Part shown: piece after piece, positions 51,801 through 57,800 of the stretch
Position numbering within the stretch: position 1 is the stretch's first letter
Layout of the letters: each line of letters begins with the position of its first letter
Origin: Acholeplasmatales bacterium
Lineage (GTDB): Bacteria; Bacillota_I; Bacilli_A; Acholeplasmatales; Anaeroplasmataceae
Direction: 5' to 3'
Assembly (NCBI GenBank): GCA_017454375.1
Contig: JAFTDB010000010.1
Coordinates: forward strand, 1-64,000
DNA: 64,000 bases
Position numbers and translations under genes: made by a program
The notes under the pieces: model-generated
The model's input: the letters and a program-made list of their open reading frames with translations, nothing else
What the model was told of the DNA's origin: nothing
The model's database searches: none

Positions 51801-54800
51801 GGATTCGAAGCTAAATTTGATGAATTCGGTATTAGAATGTTTACAGATAATGAAGTATACTTTGAATCTACAGGACAACATTCAATTTATGCAATTCTAA
51901 GAGATCCACAAAATTATCAATGGCTAGATGTTAGAGATCCATTATTCCGTCTACCAATCTACACATTGAATTTTGAAATCAATAGAATGAATGTAACATT
52001 GAATATTAATGGTGAAGACCAAACTCCTATCAACCTAACATTCGTTGAAGGTAAACAAACTACAACATCTATCAATTCTAGAATGGTAGAAGTAGACAAG
52101 AGTATCGATATTCCTGTTGTTGCTTCTGGTACATTAAGAGTTAACGCTAATGGTAAGATTGAATTCGATAGTAATGAAATCGAGATTGTAAATGGTAAGA
52201 TTAATGGTGAATTCGTTGAAAAGATTAACGGCGAATATCTATCAGAAAACTACAAGGTTACAGTTAATGGTAAGATTACTGTTAAGTATCCAAGCTTAAA
52301 TGTTAGTGTAACACTTAATAAGAAGGGCGAAGGCGATGCATTCGATGTTGTTGAAAAATCAACAGCTGATAATACATTCTATATTGATGGTACATTAAAT
52401 GAAATTGATTATGATGGTGTGGATCATAAGATCGTAATCAATGCTCAACAAACTGCTACAGTAACTTGGGCAACTTCAAAAGACGCTGCAGTATGGGAGC
52501 CAATTTCTACATTGCCTCTATACAAACTTGCAGGTAACTACACAATTTACTATAAGATTCAACAAAATATGTATGATGATTTCATCGGTCATATTGAATT
52601 AAGAATTAATAAGGTATATTCAACAATCAGTGTTGACTTAGGTGATGCCCTTGTTAAGAACGGTGATGTTTATGCTGTTAATGCTAATGAACATAACTGG
52701 AGAACATATGATGGCGTAGGTATCAATGGATTAATTCATGTAACAAGCACTGGCTCTGAACTTGATGCTCTTGTTAGATATCATAAGCAAAATCAATCTG
52801 GCGAATATTTCGAAGCAGTAGATGATGCTGTTGATGTTGGTATTTGGAAGCTTGAAATTTATGTTCCAGGTGATACTAACCACCTAGCTACATATTACAA
52901 GGTTGGCAATAATGAAGATTATGTATTTGAAATCGTAGCTAAGGATATTTCATTAGACTTAACTGATAATCCAGTATTCTTAGGAAGCTTCAAGAATTAT
53001 ACTCTTCAAAAGCCAATTAGTACTGATGAGAATAGTCCAGAAATCTTCATTGAATATAAGCTTGTATATAATGGTAATCCACAAAATGCAACTCATGCTG
53101 GTACATATACATATACTTATCCAACTGAGACTACAACTGGTAATTATATCCAAATTGCTAAGGATTCATTAAATAACGAATTATTATCAATTAAGGTTAA
53201 GAATTCTCAAAATGAATATATAGCAGTTACAGGTAATTATCATATTACTTCATTAACATTAACAATTAATGTTCAAACTACATCTGCAGTATATAGCGTA
53301 ATGTCTGATGCTAACGTAACATATACTCCAGCTGAAGGAACTAATGAGGCTCAATTATCTACAACATATTCTAAGAATGGATTAATTCTTCCAGGATTGT
53401 TATCTAACTCAACTGGTACACAAACTATTAAGTTCTATAACAGCAATAAAGAATTAATGACTACATTCAACGAAGTAGCATTAAACGGTGCAATCGGTGC
53501 AACTAACCATCTAGATGCTGGTACATATTACGTTAAGTACAATATTGCACAAGACCAAGATGTATCTGCATTAGAAACTGACTTCATTAAGCTAGTTATT
53601 GCTAAGCGTGAGCTTCAATTATCAGTAGATAGCTTATCATTAACATATAATGGTAATGTTAATAAGCCAACTATCGGTGTTCAAACAGTTGGTTATACTG
53701 AAATTGAAGTAACACAAACTATCACAAATACAACTGGTGATGTTACATCAACTAATGTTGGTGGATACGACATAACTGTATCAATTGCTGATACTACAAA
53801 CTATGAAATCATTAGTGCAACTGAATATCATTATGATATTAACCCAATTGAGATTACTATCACAGTTCCTACAATTGAACAAAGTAAGACATATGATGGT
53901 AATCCATGGAGTAAGGATTTATCAACAATCGGTATAACTGTTGCTGATGGTGAAACTGTAATTGGTGATATTAGTACAATTTCTGCCGAAGCTGGTACAT
54001 ACAGCAGAGAAGATCAATTCAATGTTGACTTAACAGTTGTTAAGGGTACTAAGGCTGGCGATACTCCAACTACAAGCAACTATGAAGTAACTGTATCACT
54101 AAATGTTAATATTAATTATGAAGAATCTAAGTATAAGATTAAAGTTGGCGAGCATGAAGAAAATGATCAAATCATTCCTGACTATGCAGAAGAGACAACT
54201 GATGATGAAGGTCGTCAATTATGGGTAGTTGAATATGTGTATGATGGTAAAGCTCATAGCTTAAATGTAATTCCAGAAGTAACTGGTGCTACAGTTCTAT
54301 ATTCTGTAAATGGTAGAAATAGAAATAAGACATATACATTAACTAATGCTAACGCTGAGCTTCGTAATATCTACGATGAAACTGGACAAACTGTTATTGG
54401 TACACAACTAATGGGTGGCGTAATTGTAACATTTGAAATTAGTGCTCCTCATCGTGCTACAACAACAGGTAGAATCTTGTTCAGAATCAAGAAGGCTAAT
54501 ATTACATTCAATTACACTGATCCTACTAAGGTATATGATAGAAGAAATACTCCAATAACTGTGACTACATCTCCAATTACTGTATCTCCAACTATCGCAT
54601 ACTATAAGGTTACTGAAACTCTTGATGATCTAAACAATGTTGTTAAGACTTACACAATAACATCTTACACATCTGCAGTTGGTAAATATCGTGCAGTAAT
54701 AAGTGTAAACGGTAGTAGTAATTACTATTCAGCTGAAAAGGCTGTTGATTACGAAGTAACTAAGGCTGATTTAACTATTAGATTTACAGGAACTAATAAG

Positions 54801-57800
54801 GTTGCATATACAGGTAGTCCAATTAATGATTTACCTATTAGTGTTAACTCATTTAATCCTCAAACTGTATATCATTACTATAATAATGATGCTGCATCTT
54901 ACGATTCTGTAAATAAGGTAATAAAAGATGGTGCAACTGAAATTGGTAAGCCAACTGAAACTGGTAATTATGTAGCTGTTGCATTCTGTAAGGGTGATAG
55001 CAACTATAATGATACAACTTCAACACCATTCGAATTCTCAATTGTTAAGAATAGTTATCAAGTAACATGGACAAAGAAGAGTAGCTATACATATAATGGT
55101 GAAGTTCAGACTCCAGTTGCTACTGCATACATCAATGGTGTGGATGTTCCTCTTAATACTGAATTTGTAAGTGGTAATGGTATCACTGCAGGTTCTCATA
55201 CATTAAGAGCAGTTCCTGCTGATAGCTCATACACACTTGAGGGTGCAGAAATTACTTATACAATTAACAAGTTCGTTGTTAACGTAACAATTAATAAGCA
55301 ATTACCTAAGACTGGTAATAAGCAAACAGTAACAATTTCTGCTGATACATTAATCATGGAAATCAATACTAAGTATTATTACTATGAAATTGTTTCAATC
55401 GATTATAGTGCTCAAGCATTATTCAGACGTATTAGCCATGATTATGAGGTTGTTGTACAAACTACTGGCTCTGAAATTAAGACTTATACAACTGCTGATA
55501 GTGAAATTGAAATTATCAGTTCAAGTGTTATCAATAAGAACCCTGAATTCGATAATGTTCTTGATGTTACATCTTCATTTGAATTCAGAATCAGTGGTAC
55601 AATTGACATTGTTAACTCTGCAATCAGCTTCAGCTTCGTTGGTGAAAAGTTTGTTAATAATGACAGAGTAGTTGAATTAACATATCAACAAATGGGTAAA
55701 GATAATGACTTTGAAGCTATTAAGCAAACAGTTATCTTGAATAAGCCTGATGATGTAACTGCTGAATTTACATTACAAGGTAGAACAGTAACTTCATTAG
55801 AGTTCACTAATGCTGGTGACTATACTGTTGAATATAGATTAACTGGTCCTGGATATGAGGATGCTACTGGATATCTATATGTAAAGATTGCTAGAATTGA
55901 TTATGTAATTGAAAGCAATGTTGACTTATCTAAGTCTTATGATGGTAGAATCGTCGTTCCATCATTCTCAGTAACTAATGCTAAGCAAAATGCTGTATAT
56001 AGCTATAGCTACTATAAGAAGAATTCTCAAGGTGAATATGAAATAATGACTTCAACTCCAATTGATGCTGGTGAATATAAGGTAGTTGCAACTGCATTAA
56101 CATCAACTAACTATAATACTAGCAGTAAGGATCTAGGATTCGTTATCTCTAAGGCTGAGGGTAAGATTAATGTTGATAGTATTGCTACAACTAAGACATA
56201 TGATACATTACCATTTGATGCACTAGTTGGTATTGATGGTAAGGCTACATATGAGGGCGACACATATGTTAAGTCATATCCAAGCTATGTTGGTGATGGT
56301 ACAATCAGTGCTATCTTCTATGACAAGACTGGTGAAAATGTGATCGATGCTCCATCTAGCGTTGGTGAGTACAAGGTTAAGTATATCTTATCTGATGGTA
56401 CTAACTATGCTGGTACTGAAACTGAATTAATTGATATCAGTATTGAAAAGCGTGTATTATTATTCAGTGTTGTTGATAATAGTGGTAGTATAGCTGATCT
56501 ATCTAAGGTATATGATGGATTATCATATACAATCGCAGCTAACGACTTAGTAGAAGTAGCTGATGGTATGATTGTTGAAAATTCAGCATTCAACCTATCT
56601 GGTACAATTACTACAGTTAGTGGTGCAATCGGTGTATATTCTTCAACTAATAGCTTCATTAGTGTAATTAAGCTTTACAATAATGGTAATATCGTTGAGT
56701 TGCCATCTAACAATATCAGTGTTGAAATCATGTTAACAGTTAGAATTACTAAGGCATCTGCTGAAGGTTATGTAACTGCAACTGGTGTAAATAAGGTATA
56801 TGATGGTAATGAATATGGAATTAGTGTTGTTGTATCTAATTCAATTCCTCGTAACGAATATACAATTACTTACAGCTTAACAAATAATGAAGAAGATTAT
56901 CAATCTAACAACATTATGATTTCTGATGTAACTCCTGCTGAGGGTGTTAGAGTTTACTATAAGGTAATCTTTGAAAACTACGCACCAATCTTATCTTATG
57001 AAACAATTATAATTAGTAAGAAGCAAGCTACAGTATCTTATGAGAACCTAGTTCAAACATATACTGGTATGCCTGTTGTTAATCCAACAATTATAACTGA
57101 TTCTGATGGTGCAATTGGATTCACATTCGAAGGCGGAAGACCTACAAATGTTGGTACATATAATGTTAGTGTTGTAATAGCTGCAACAGATAACTTTGCT
57201 AAGTTTGAAGATACTATTACATTAACTGTTAATCCATATAGCTTAACACTTAACTGGTATAACTTATCAATGCAATACACAGGTCAATCACAAAAGCCAT
57301 ATGCAATCGTATCTGGCTATGCACCTGATGCTGTTGTAATTGAAGTATCTGCTGGTGAAGCAATTTCTGTTGGTAATAATTATCAAGCTACTGCAGCAGT
57401 TAAAGAATCTACTTCATATAATAAGAACAACTATGTAATTACAAATGATACTAAGCCATTTGAAATTACTAAGGTATTAATTGATATCCCTCAAGATTAC
57501 ACATTAGTATACACAGGTACTGTAATTAAGCCATACACAACAGCTCAATATAACTGTACAGAAGCAAATAATAAGGTTATTAAAGATGTTGGTACTTATG
57601 AATTAGTATACGGCTTACTTGCTGGTGATAATGTTGCTTGGGCTGATAATACAATTGATAACAAGACAGTCACATTAACAGTTGTTCAAGCTGATATCTC
57701 AGTTGCTAACTTTGGACAAATTGCTAAACAAAAATATACTTCTAAGGCTGTTGAGGTTAAACCTACAATTTACTACCTAGATGCTGAATTGACTTTAGGT